NCBI GenBank assembly: GCA_963970005.1
Contig: CAXAMN010022740.1
Location: forward strand, 6,559-70,558
From: Durusdinium trenchii
Lineage: Eukaryota; Sar; Dinophyceae; Suessiales; Symbiodiniaceae
DNA length: 64,000 nucleotides
Direction of reading: 5' to 3'
The notes beneath the pieces were generated by a model that was not told the origin of the DNA, made no database searches, and was given only the letters and a program-made list of their open reading frames with translations. The position numbers and the translations under genes were made by a program. Below, one piece after another: positions 54,582 to 64,000 of the stretch; the stretch's first letter is position 1, and each line of letters opens with the position of its first letter.

Positions 54582-57399
54582 GTTACCCACTCCAAAGAAT
54601 AAAACCAACTTGCTTTGACACGGAATCTACTATGACCTGCGAAAACAGTGTTCACAGCTCATTGAGTTTATAGATATATAGATAGGCTAGGAGTTGTTGT
54701 ATACATATACCTAGACCTTCCTTCCGGGGTGTCGTGGCTGGAGATCCCGGATAGTCAGTAGTGGGCTGGGGCTTCCAGCCAAGTGGCCCCGAGGTCGGAA
54801 GGTGCATGGTATAGACCCCTTGTGATCCCATCAACTTGGAACGGTCATGTCCGACGTGGCGTCCTTCAAGAGAATCCAGAATCCCAGAGAAAGAATGCCG
54901 AAAGCAAGAAGGAATTCCACCGGTCCATTTATGAGAGAACGAAGGCTTCGGCCTAGTCTAAGGCCTAAGCCTTGAAACATCCTTTTCCAGTCTGAAAGAT
55001 CCATAAAGACATGATGCTTCTCGCTTTTGATCCGGGTGCACCCCGGAAGAGCCTGTTAGGACTCCTTCTCGTGGATCGACAGACCTGACGTCTGTTCTGT
55101 TGAAGGTACTGCCGCCTCGGCCCGGAGTGCCTCTACAGGCGGCTGAAAAACCACCAGACGCACGGCCCGCACGGCGACCTGATTCGTTCAGGACACTCTG
55201 AGCCAACGCCACTCTGAGCCAAGTGACAGACCGTTCGGGTGCCAAATACTATGGCACATCATGGCACATCCAAGTGTGCTTTAGAAGTCGTTGCGGGCTG
55301 CGCCTAGTCCTAGTGAGCTATATATACTATAGCAAACCTACACAACCCAACGTCGCCTCCCCCCCATGTCGCTCCCACATGTGACCTGTCAGGCATGATT
55401 TGGAGACAGCTGACAGTGGCGACGAGGAGCTTCTTTTTTACAACGATCATTGAGATGCCTTCAGTGCCTCCCCGGTGCTCTTCAGCGGATTCCTCCACAG
55501 CTTTGACAGAAGGTACAAACGGTGGATCAAAGATGATTAAAGACTCAGATCCAGAGAGTCCCAGAGAGTCCGTGATCCAAAACTGAGTCCTGCATCGTGG
55601 CGACGTCTTTCGTCTAAATTGTGTCAGCAGGGGCTGAAGATATTTTTCAAAGAGTGACATGATCTCATGAAGGGCCAGGCCAGACCAGGCCAGCAAATAC
55701 CTTAATTTGTATAGCGCGTGTTTATCATGAGTTGCCCTCCTGAAGGTAGGCCAGGCCAAATCGAAAGCCCTCCAAGCTCATCCACTCTCCCTTTTCGCAT
55801 CACGGTCCGAGTCCGGTCCGGCCGTGTCCGCAGGAGAAGGATGGAAGCTACTTGGACCGGTTTCCATCCAACGGACGGATGTGTTTGGTGGGTCAAGTGG
55901 TGCCGTTTGTGCCCTACAAGTCCAGTCTGAGCCAGTAAAACCTAAACCTGGTGCCTACCACACCTCCTTGAGTACAGTAGTGTGAACCTGCATGAGCAAC
56001 TCCAGTAAAACTGGATTCTGAAAATCTTTGGGGTGGGCTGTGTTTTGGGGTGGGCCGTGGGTTCCAAACAATTATTGTGACGCTGGTATATTGAATATTG
56101 TCACTGTCTATATGATTATCTACTGTTCTCTTGCGCGTTCATCTCCGCTCCGCCGGCGGTAAGCACAAATAACACACGATGCTCATACCAATCACGGCAA
56201 ACATACTGCTCATCACCTCACTATGCTCTATAGTATAGATCCTTGATACACACTATCACTGGGCAGGAGGATGACCTCAGCTTCATTTGGTCAGCTGGTT
56301 TCTTTGGGTGCTGGATCTCTCGGACGTTTTTCTTGTGAGCCCGAGTCCGCAGCCCAGCTCGGAGCTGGCCCAGTGTGTTCTTCTTCGTATTTGGAGAAGT
56401 CAGGAGTTCACAGTTTTGCTGCTGCAGCAACAAGGTCAACAGAAGTTCAGCAGCAACTTCCTTTGACTTGCTTCTCACTTCGCGGAAACCCTAAACCCTA
56501 GACATGAGTCAGCCAGAATTGTGAGGAGTTGGAGGGAATCTGTCTCTCTTTCTTCTTCCAACGGCTCCCACGGATCCTCCCACGATCCTCCCTCCTTTGC
56601 CGTGCCCTAGGCGCATGTGAGGTGCGGGGGTTCGGGCGGGGCGCGGGGGTGTCGGCGAACGATTGGAGAGCGAACCAACAAACACGGCCAGAGATGGCAA
56701 ACAGAGGTGGGTCAGAACCCGAACTAGACTATCCTAGTTCGGTTCCCCTGGTGACGGGTCCTGGTTCAGGTCACTGGATACCTCTGTTGGTGGTCTCTGG
56801 AAGTGGTTCCAGAGTTCCACAGTAGACTCCCTTCGACGTCAGAACTGCGTACCAAAACTTTTCTCCACGTCAGTTGCGTCCAGAGCTGGGGCCCCGCAAT
56901 AGAGATGCCCAAGATCCTCCCCTCCAAGATACTTCAGAGCTGAAAATTCATCAGAGGTACATCATGGTAAATCAGGTAAATGCCATTCGATTCCATCAGT
57001 TCCATCATAGATTCATAGATTGTTTCTAGCATGAAGACCCTGGTATTGGCATAGCCAGCGCAAGAGAAGATCTACCACGTGTGAAGAACATTCGGCAGGG
57101 ATACACAAAGCTAGCCTGTGAACAGTGGGACATCACTCATCGATGGTGTAGGATTGATTCATCCAACAGCAAGGTCTGTATATTTGGACCCGAAAGTAAA
57201 AGAGACCCCCAAGGTGGAAATCCCATCCAGGAAATGGCTTGGCATGTTTTGTTTGTGATGTCTATCTATTATTCAAAAGCGAGAAAGCACGTTTTTCCAA
57301 TCTCTAGAAGCAACGCTCTCAGAGACGCAGACAAACACTCAGACGCTCAGAATCTCTCACCTCTCTAGCCTACCAGGGCCAGATTCCTTTCTTCTCCAG
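54582..57399. other. Mostly unassigned; scattered weak exons
   Basis: 56590-56700 (ACEVRGFGRGAGVSANDWRA) and 56275-56470 have coding-like frames without full splice support. 55010-55210 is open on the reverse strand. No confident gene. Confidence 0.35.
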
Positions 57400-57470
57400 T
57401 GATCCCCACGGTGCGAGAAGCGTTCGTCCACCACCGCCTCCGAGCGCGAGCCAGCACGGTCTGCGCCGAG
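57400..57470 (+). CDS. Candidate internal exon with consensus splice sites
   Basis: Acceptor CCTTTCTTCTCCAG, donor GCCGAG|GTGAGT (full consensus). After two bases of a split codon it reads IPTVREAFVHHRLRARASTV and CAE, phase 0 at the end. Unknown protein. Confidence 0.5.
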
Positions 57471-57570
57471 GTGAGTGCGTCGACCACGGCCAGTGAGGCC
57501 GGGCCTGACCCTGTGGGAGCGCCCAGCGGGTGGGTGGGATGGCGGTGAGAATGGCGTTACTCTTTGGGAT

Positions 57571-57810
57571 GTCGGACAGAGAAGGAAATGAAAGAGAAGA
57601 TAAACAGAAGAGGGAAGAAGCGCAAGAGAAAAGAAGCAAAAGAAACAACATTAAACACAAACGAAGAAGAGAAAGGAAAGACAAGGCAAGGGGAATCAAA
57701 AGAAAGCAACACGCGAGAAGGCGAGGAGAGGGTAAAAATATAGAGCGACAGCGACAAGCGAAACAAAAGCCCGGAAAAGCAATCAAGGAATGAAAGAAAT
57801 GACATGCAAT
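57571..57810 (+). repeat. Polypurine tract of about 240 bases
   Basis: Almost only A and G with scattered C (AGAGAA, GAAAGA, AAGAAG words). It forces long Lys/Arg/Glu frames on the plus strand and Phe/Leu/Ser frames on the minus strand; neither should be read as a protein. It could form triplex-prone DNA. Confidence 0.85.
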
Positions 57811-58358
57811 GGTTGACACGAGCAAACACTAAGAAGGTATCCGTAGAGTAGCTACACAAAAAGATTGGCACATTTTTTGTTGATCCATTTCAGAAGTGCA
57901 TAGAGAAAAGTTGCAGCTGTTCAGCATCAAATTTCTAGTGTTCCCTATTATGTTGTTGCTTTCCAAATGGCTCCGGCCTTATAGTCCTTATATATATATA
58001 TATACAGCGTACATAATTTTAATTTGTTCTCAGATTAATATAGAAACCGTTTCTTTTTGGAATATGTTTGAGTCTGAGTTACGAAGCCTTCATTTTAATG
58101 AGCATGGTGCCCGCCATCCCAAATTGGCAAATAGTTTTGGATCGGTTGCTGCGGGTATTGAGGCTTTTTGAACTGCTTGGAGAAGCAAGCTGTAAGATGC
58201 CCATCGAGCTTTGTTGACGCTAGGATTCCAAAAGGAGTTAAACGACAAGTTCGGCAACATAGACAGTTTCAGTTGGTTCAACGCAAGGTAGATGGCAATA
58301 CACATTGCTGCTTGAAGCACAAGCTGTCGTCATCCAAGAGAAGAAGAACAACTCTTGA
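57811..58358 (+). pseudogene. Decayed coding sequence of unknown type
   Basis: One forward frame keeps a protein-like text across four stops: ARHPKLANSFGSVAAGIEAF, then DAHRALLTLGFQKELNDKFG and NIDSFSWFNAR. The stops (TGA, TAA, TAG, TGA) lie 30-90 bases apart. It probably leads into the ORF at 58359, suggesting one dead multi-hundred-codon element. Family unknown. Confidence 0.4.
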
Positions 58359-58829
58359 GTGATGGTGCGGGTTGCAGAGGATCCGGTTTGCGTGCCGTGC
58401 GCGTGCCAGAGACGCGAGCATCAGTTTGCGATTCCCCAAATCGTGAGGCTTAGACATTTGCAGGGGCCGACGCCTGATACGCTGATGCACTTCTCCTTGC
58501 TTCTGAAATGTGTGGCTGGTACACCTGTTAGCACCCGTGACTTCAGAGAACGTAAGCCCCCTCTGCAATGGGCAAGAATAACTACACTGAAGAGTGCCCC
58601 ACCAAGGAGAGACAATGAGCTGGAGCTTCGAAGCCAGCTGCAATTCTTGCACCCAATTTTTAGAGTGGGCGGCACTGCGGCACTATTACTTGGAAGCACG
58701 GGAGTATCGGCATACCCACTCCATGAATCAATGGTTGTTCACTCGAAAATGTGCAGGTCGACACTTGCCTTCTTGCGTTATTACCTTTTCACGTTTTACT
58801 TTGCATGGAAAACGACGGACCGGAGGTAA
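58359..58829 (+). CDS. 156-codon ORF, hypothetical
   Basis: Reads VCVPCACQRREHQFAIPQIV, then LHPIFRVGGTAALLLGSTG. It is the longest open frame outside the copia element that shows a natural composition. The stretch before it (57811-58358) looks like its decayed 5' part. Possibly a remnant of a mobile-element protein; no motif supports that. Confidence 0.35.
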   Translation: MMVRVAEDPVCVPCACQRREHQFAIPQIVRLRHLQGPTPDTLMHFSLLLKCVAGTPVSTRDFRERKPPLQWARITTLKSAPPRRDNELELRSQLQFLHPIFRVGGTAALLLGSTGVSAYPLHESMVVHSKMCRSTLAFLRYYLFTFYFAWKTTDRR

Positions 58830-59781
58830 TTTTCCTCACTGGGGGTGGTTTGTCCGTTGAACCAATCAAACAAAAGCGATGGAAGCGAAAGTAAAGGTTG
58901 TCATCATCAGCATGTCCACGAACAAGCGCACGCCGGACAAGTTGTGCATCGACACGATGAGCGTCAAGAGGTGACCAGTTCTGCATCTGTGCAGCGCCCA
59001 AAGACCAAAGTGAACGTGTCGGCTCTAGAGATCCGGCACTTCGCCATTCAAAGGACATCTAAGGTTTTGGGACGCAGTGTTCCATTGAGGGGATAGCTAG
59101 GGTTTTGGGGCGCAGAGCTCCAAGAAACCAGAAGTTTTCCCAGAAACAATTGAAACACGGGAAAACACATTTTCCGGTCTTCCTAAAACTCAGGGAGCAG
59201 GGCTGTGGCTTAAAGTAACGGTTTTGCGTTCACCTTAGAAGTTGGCCCTAGAAACAATCGAGGCGCAAAACAGACAACAACATGAAATCCGGACGCCATA
59301 AAGTGGTTGACAAGATAAACAGAGTTGAAACACGGGTGATGGTTGGGTTTGTTTGGACATTTTGATGCATTTTGCCATTCACTGAACGTACATGGTTTGT
59401 CTTGGTATTTGTTTTTGTTACTCTCAAACTAATCAGTGTTGACAATGTCCACCGGATTGTGATCCAAAACCTATCCTGGGTTTGCACAGACCACGCCAAA
59501 CCCAGAAATACGTTTCATCTATTATCAGCAGTAGTCCCCTAGACCCCTCGACCCCTAGACATCGTCAAGACCGAGTAGTTCAGCAGTGCAATGCGACACC
59601 AAGACCCACAGTCTGTGGGGTCCGACCGACCGACCTGAGCGGGGGGGTTTCGTCGAGGACAATGTCTCACTCGCAACGGAGAGCAGCTACCGGAAGGACC
59701 GGGGAATGGTCTCGTACATGTGTGAAAAGACCATTGTGACCACCCTATACCCAAACTGACGGACCACCTCAGAGTCACCAG
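58830..59781. other. Unassigned
   Basis: 58879-58974 reads KVKVVIISMSTNKRTPDKLC in one frame with a following stop, which may be an exon. GGTTTTGGGRCGCAG occurs twice, at 59067 and 59108. Otherwise nothing. Confidence 0.35.
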
Positions 59782-59879
59782 AGCTCCGGAACATGTTCAA
59801 GCCTCACCAGGACCGAGCTCTTGGGAAGTTCGACAAAACCAAGATCTGCGCTGGCCTCGGACTGCAGCTCGTGGCTTAA
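59782..59879 (+). CDS. Candidate terminal exon
   Basis: Acceptor CAGAGTCACCAG. After two bases of a split codon it reads LRNMFKPHQDRALGKFDKTK, then ICAGLGLQLVA before TAA (59877-59879). A second frame is open for 70 codons (AFQVASGEDLRGKPVDSLPS), so the frame is not certain. Confidence 0.4.
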
Positions 59880-60092
59880 ACATCCCAATGCTGCCCAGTT
59901 GAAAGCCTTCCAGGTGGCCAGCGGAGAGGATCTCAGAGGCAAACCTGTGGATTCACTCCCGTCGTGTTTCTTTTGCGCCAAAGCTGATCACACATGACAG
60001 GTGAACATTGCAAGTTTGACCCATATTGTAACTGACTAGGGGGACTCATACTTCCCAACAAAGTCCACATGGTGCGTAAGATGTAGGATTCC

Positions 60093-60231
60093 ATGCGGGC
60101 TGTTTTGGGCGGAGATTTGGACAAGGAGTTGGTGGCTCCGACGCTTCCTTTTGTCCCAGATGATGTGCCGAGCGATGTGGAACTTGAAAACACTCGAAAT
60201 CAATTGCAAGGCGGCTCTGACATTCAGCTAT
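60093..60231 (+). CDS. CCCH zinc-finger gene, probable first exon
   Basis: ATG opens MRAVLGGDLDKELVAPTLPF, then VPDDVPSDVELENTRNQLQ. If the exon ends at CTAT|GTCGAC, the leftover T joins the GC of the next exon to make the first zinc-binding Cys. The frame stays open to 60320, so a different donor is possible. The acidic N-terminal region has no known domain. The assignment to the CCCH gene is by phase and position. Confidence 0.5.
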
Positions 60232-60579
60232 GTCGACGCTACATGCCCGGGCTGTCGACCCCAAATAGGTCCGATGTTTTCCCCGAAGAACTGTATTCAT
60301 TTGTATTCGATGTAGGATGATGTACCCGGTGTAGTACTACTATTGGCAGACCGAAAACAATATGTTTTGCGCCAAGCCGGCCTGGCCACAATGGCATTCG
60401 GAGACGCATTTCGCTGACTGACTGATTGAACGGCATCAAATCACTGAGATGAGATGTGATTCTAGAGGTCAGACTTGGAGAGGAGCGATTTGGTCCTAGC
60501 AGGAATAGGTACAGCCCGGAATTGGCACAGACCCAGTACCTCAAAGCCAAATCCAACCATCCCGGACGATATCTCCAAG

Positions 60580-60700
60580 GCATGTTCTGGCAAGATGGAC
60601 GTTGCCAGAGGGGAGGCATGTGCAAGTACGCGCATGGGGAAGAGGAACGGCGCCGGGCGTGTCGCTGGGAAGCATTCAAGATGGCACAAACGGGTGGCAT
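60580..60700 (+). CDS. CCCH zinc finger exon
   Basis: Acceptor ATCTCCAAG. It opens with the last two bases of a codon. With a preceding T it reads C-MFWQDGRC-QRGGM-C-KYA-H, a textbook C-x8-C-x5-C-x3-H finger, followed by GEEERRRACRWEAFKMA. CCCH fingers bind single-stranded RNA or regulate mRNA. The downstream donor could be ACGG|GTGGCA. Beyond it lies an ATG/ATGATG repeat that may be non-coding. Confidence 0.7.
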
Positions 60701-61095
60701 GATGATGATGATGATGACGACACGACGTACAAGTTAGAAGCTGTACCCTCGGAAAAGACTACTTGGAGGGTCTAGGTCTATGCTCACTTCCATCAGTGTT
60801 TCAGGGACTGCAATTATGGCAATTTGGGGTTACATGCGATTTGTTCGACGTTCGTGGAATTCATCAGTGTGTCAAAAAGATTCGAAAGGGCTTGCCCAGA
60901 CACAGCAACCTGATGGCCCTTGAGGTTCCATCCAGGTCTCAAACATGGTTTTCGTCTTCACCCCAGCATGCTCATGCTCCATCTCCGTCATCCTGTAGCC
61001 TACCTCCGCCCGGCCCAACTCTCCATCTCAGCACCTGCGATCACGTTGCGATCTGCCCCCGAAAAAAAACACACCACGAGGCACGAACACTTTAG

Positions 61096-61172
61096 ACGAG
61101 GCGCGTCCGCATCCAAGGCCGGGGCATCCCCTGCAAACATTGGCAGAATGGCAACTGTCACGAGGATGCAAC
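61096..61172 (+). CDS. CCCH zinc finger, 5' half
   Basis: Acceptor ACACTTTAG. Reads TRRVRIQGRGIPCKHWQNGN and then CHE. The first two cysteines of a CCCH finger are here (C-x7-C). The third Cys and His are missing on this exon and are found in the right form on the next (61937). No canonical GT follows the second Cys closely. Confidence 0.5.
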
Positions 61173-61936
61173 TCGGATCAACTCAGTGCTTCAGTTGTTC
61201 CGGGATCTGAGCGAGCTGCTAGCGGGTTCAAGATGGTTCAATCCTCCTAGCCTTTTGGAGGTTTTGGAGCATTGCTGGCCCTCAAGTAGTTAGTTCTCTA
61301 TACTGAGGATGTGGCTTCTGGTCTTCTGTTCCTTTCTCGGGTTTGGGTGTCGAGGAGGGGTTTGGGTGTCGAGGAGAATGTGGCCTTCTCTTGAAACACT
61401 CATACAAAATCCAGTCGCGGCTTGAGTTACTGCAACGAGTTGGCTGTCCTAAAGGATTGTTCAGTTTGTGCCCCGCCGCAACATCGTATATATTCAGCAG
61501 CAAACTCCAGCTGCACTAGGTAGGACTTTGGACCTTTGGGCCCTTACCCTCAACTTTTAAAATCTTTGGAGGGTAGTTGGACGAGTTGGGTAGTTCGATG
61601 TTAAATGGACCTGACTGGAAAGTGGTTTCTCCTTCCGGTGGTTTTGAGTCAGTAAGCGGCCCTTTGCCCCGGCCCCTTTGCCCCAGCCTCCTCGGTGAGC
61701 TATGAGTCTTTGTGTTTGCTGGAAGTCTTTGTGTGTTGATCTGCCTTCAGGAATTCAGGATCTTGTGACCTGAGATTGTTGATTTGATGATCTTTGATGT
61801 TCATTTTCCAGAAGTTTGATTTGTTGGACACCGTGGTCTATGTGTCCATGTTCCACAATTGTCTGCTCAAAAATCCGATGTTCCTATGTTCCACGTGGTC
61901 TAGGTTTTTTTCCATGTTCCCCCATTTATTGCTCAG

Positions 61937-61998
61937 ATCCACGCGCCAAGGACTGCCACTTTCTGCATGACGAGGGCCGGAGCCCTGAACTTCGTTGA
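61937..61998 (+). CDS. CCCH zinc finger, 3' half, possible terminal exon
   Basis: Acceptor ATTTATTGCTCAG. After two bases it reads PRAKDCHFLHDEGRSPELR and ends with TGA (61996-61998). CHFLH supplies the C-x3-H end of a finger whose start is on 61096-61172. The reading frame needs a preceding exon that leaves one base. Confidence 0.5.
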
Positions 61999-62700
61999 GG
62001 GGTTGAACGAAGCAGTAACTGCTTTGAGACCACCAACACGGCTACCTGAACAACACAATGTTGGCACACCGGGACACCAATTCAAAGCAACATCAAACGA
62101 CAACAATAACACGAGGTATATATTATATTGTAACCTGGCCTAGCCCCAAAAGGTTGAAACCTACTGTGAAACATGCAGTTGATGAGACTTCAGTAACACT
62201 TTCCATAGAAAAGTTTGGGGAGACGCTCAATGCCCAATGTGGAAATAATCTAAACATCTCATGAGAGCACAGAAAAAAACACCAACCCCTTCCACCGCTG
62301 GCCTTTGTTGAGTAGATGACCCTGGTCGGAGTGTCCCAACGAAGCGTTCATCAAAAGCGCTTTGAACCACGTGTTCTTCGCTTCACCTTCTTCGCATCGT
62401 CCAACCTTCGTCGCGCAGCGGAGCACACCGTCTCAGGTGTCCACCTCTCTCGCCCAGAGCCGGAGGTCGGCTTTTAGGGTCACGGGGGATGAGGAATAGT
62501 GAGAAGCAACTGGTCTGGGTGGCACCAGTTTGGATGGATGGTATACGCAGATGTAGCAGGAAATAGATGGACATAGGAGGTATACCGTGGAAGAGTAGTA
62601 GCGTGAACTTCTTTTTGCCATGTGTGGAGAATTCCACTCCTGTTAATGGAAGAATGTTCTGGCACCACCAGAGTTTGCCCAGGGCTCATCCCAAATCAAG
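61999..62700. other. No supported gene
   Basis: No exon or repeat of note. Short reverse frames at 62383-62637 lack support. Confidence 0.4.
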
Positions 62701-62751
62701 TGACTCAGTTCTTCCCTCCTTCGAACCGTGTGACCCTCGACCCTTGACCCG

Positions 62752-62970
62752 GTGTCTTTCCCAACCAACCGAGCTGGCGGAAGTTCCAACCAACCGTTGG
62801 GAGTCGGAATCAGCAGCGGCCGTTGTGACGTTCCGTCGGAGTCGGATGCTCCGGTCGAGCGCTCCGGTCTCGGCCTGGAGGACCCGCCCCGTGAAGCTCC
62901 GAACGCGTCCGAACGCGTGAACTCTGCTGCGATGCCCGAAATGCTCCGAGTTCGGAGCGTCCTTGCTTAA
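62752..62970 (+). CDS. Candidate terminal exon
   Basis: Reads SNQPLGVGISSGRCDVPSES, later GLEDPPREAPNASERVNSAA, and ends LRVRSVLA before TAA (62968-62970). Strong GC bias at third positions. A second frame is open for the same length (VPTNRWESESAAAVVTFRRS), so the frame is uncertain. It may end the CCCH gene or a separate one. Confidence 0.45.
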   Translation: MSFPTNRAGGSSNQPLGVGISSGRCDVPSESDAPVERSGLGLEDPPREAPNASERVNSAAMPEMLRVRSVLA

Positions 62971-62997
62971 GACTTGAAAGTCTCTACAAAACCTCTA

Positions 62998-63339
62998 CCC
63001 AGACACGACTAATCCTCGACCTTCCAACTACCAACAAAATATGGTCGTTTTGGTGTTATGGTCATGGTCGTTTTGTTTGTTTTGCGTTATTTTGCGTAAT
63101 TGTGTGGTCGCTTGCTTGCTTTTTGCGTGCGTTTTGCGCTAATTTGCGGTCGTTTTGTCGGTTGCGCTGATTTGCGGGTGTTTGCGCAGAAAACCGGGTC
63201 AATAACCAAAACTACCATAATTGTTTGGTCGTTGGAAGATCCAGGATAGGACTCCCATAGGACTGCCGATCAGGCCAGGGGTGGTTTGGGGGGTCTTTCT
63301 GGGGCGGCATATATGCCAGACCCATTAGTCGTGTCTGGG
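62998..63339. mobile_element. 342-base inverted-repeat element, CCCAGACACGACTAAT ends
   Basis: CCCAGACACGACTAAT (62998-63013) is matched exactly by ATTAGTCGTGTCTGGG (63324-63339). A second inverted pair, TCCTCGACCTTCCAAC / GTTGGAAGATCCAGGA, lies further in. Between them is GTCGTTTTGCG-type low complexity and, near the right end, a GGTGGTTTGGGGGGTC loop like that of the 88-base MITEs. AAAACC occurs four bases left of the left end and one base right of the right end. It is probably a longer relative of the CCCAGACAC family. Confidence 0.65.
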
Positions 63340-63542
63340 CAAAACCGTCCGAAGCCATCCAAAACCTTGTCCAAGCCTGTATGTCTTGTGCTTCAAAGTA
63401 CAAAATCAGCATATATATAGTCCAAATATGTTTTAGTCCAAACCTCCAAAGTCCAAAACCTCTTCTTGTGCTTCAACGTACCAAACCCTCCTACAGTCCC
63501 AATGTATTTCAATACCACCCCGCTGGTGGCCCCTCCGCGCAG

Positions 63543-63646
63543 GTGACTCCTCCAGTGCACCGCGGCGTGGCCTCTCGGGCCCGGGGCGCCTGGCCATCCG
63601 GTCGGAGCAGCCGTCCTGGATCAAGAATGACATGATCATCAAATGA
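63543..63646 (+). CDS. Candidate terminal exon
   Basis: Acceptor CCCCTCCGCGCAG. After two bases it reads DSSSAPRRGLSGPGRLAIRS, then EQPSWIKNDMIIK and TGA (63644-63646). The mix of residues is natural. Another frame (VTPPVHRGVASRARGAWPSG) is also open. Confidence 0.45.
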
Positions 63647-63700
63647 AGAAAAACCCATCTGAAAAACCTTTTTGAAGCTGTGTCCCGTGTTTCCTCGCAG

Positions 63701-63835
63701 TTGTTCTCCGCCGGATTCACCAGATTCGCAGAGTTGGCTTCAGGACTGAAGCTGGAAAAGAGCATCCACATGACCTGCGCTTGTCAAGATCAACGGATTG
63801 AATGCACCCTTCCAGCCTATGGGACAGTTTCGTTT
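63701..63835 (+). CDS. Candidate exon with a strong acceptor
   Basis: Acceptor CCCGTGTTTCCTCGCAG, then LFSAGFTRFAELASGLKLEK and SIHMTCACQDQRIECTLPAY in phase 0. A second open frame reads VLRRIHQIRRVGFRTEAG. The donor is not evident, so the right end is approximate. Confidence 0.4.
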
Positions 63836-63901
63836 GATAAGTTCTGTATGGTCTATCGATGTTTGTGGCATACGATTGTGATTTGACATCATCCCAACAA
63901 G

Positions 63902-64000
63902 ATGGGCACCGAGGACAAGACGTTGCTGTGCAAATTCTTTCTGAAGAACCGCTGTCAGCGGCGAAATTGCAACTTCGCACACAGCGAGGTGTCTCGGCGT
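63902..64000 (+). CDS. CCCH zinc-finger protein, start, cut by the window edge
   Basis: The first ATG after an in-frame TGA opens MGTEDKTLLCKFFLKNRCQR, then RNCNFAHSEVSRR. The finger is C-x7-C-x4-C-x3-H and sits within 35 residues of the start. It is the third CCCH-type unit in the last 4 kb on the same strand. It could be the start of a new gene or an exon of the same one, since an AG directly precedes the ATG. Confidence 0.7.
   Translation, partial: MGTEDKTLLCKFFLKNRCQRRNCNFAHSEVSRR

Noticed and set aside
57370..57871. Reverse ORFs rich in Phe, Leu and Ser
   Set aside because: They are the complement of a polypurine tract, so the hydrophobic composition is an artefact that only mimics membrane proteins.

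Overview
The window looks like nuclear DNA of a dinoflagellate, most likely of the Symbiodiniaceae type. This is inference from several features together: a decayed Ty1/copia element with a Lys/Gly-rich gag tail and a retropepsin DTGAA site; isolated GC-rich coding islands of 50-250 bp with GT-AG borders in AT-richer DNA; a U-box exon and several CCCH zinc fingers, all dispersed over small exons; a 12-base match to the 3' end of the dinoflagellate spliced leader; and dense short inverted-repeat elements and TA microsatellites. No bacterial operon, rRNA, confident tRNA or CRISPR array is visible.

Layout. 1-5588 is the 3' part of a copia element (gag tail, protease, a methyltransferase-like block, integrase, reverse transcriptase, RNase H), broken by stops and frameshifts, followed by a polypurine tract and a probable 3' LTR. 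6-15 kb is mostly non-coding, with two small inverted-repeat families, a cluster of a GATTCTATAG-like motif and a few weak exons. 15.2-16.7 kb carries exons of a U-box ubiquitin-ligase gene. 19.7-20.7 kb is a foldback structure with about 140-base arms embedded in a cluster of CATTTTATAAA motifs. 21.6-27.3 kb is a nest of repeats: a 400-base direct duplication, then two diverged 375-base direct repeats 4 kb apart that enclose a head-to-head array of a 26-base motif. 28.6-44.7 kb is the most exon-dense part. It includes a seven-exon model (31806-35379) whose splice phases all agree, a decayed BspA-type leucine-rich-repeat array (36.2-36.6 kb) and a small gene starting at 40737. 45-60 kb has scattered exons, a 23-base minisatellite interrupted by an assembly gap, a spliced-leader relic and a 240-base polypurine tract. 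60-64 kb holds a CCCH zinc-finger gene with fingers on separate exons, and the start of another CCCH reading frame at the right edge.

Exon calls rest on splice-site context, GC content and phase agreement. In most GC-rich islands two or three frames are open, so reading frames are inferred and confidences are moderate. Apart from the copia proteins, the U-box, the CCCH fingers and the LRR array, no coding segment could be assigned to a family.
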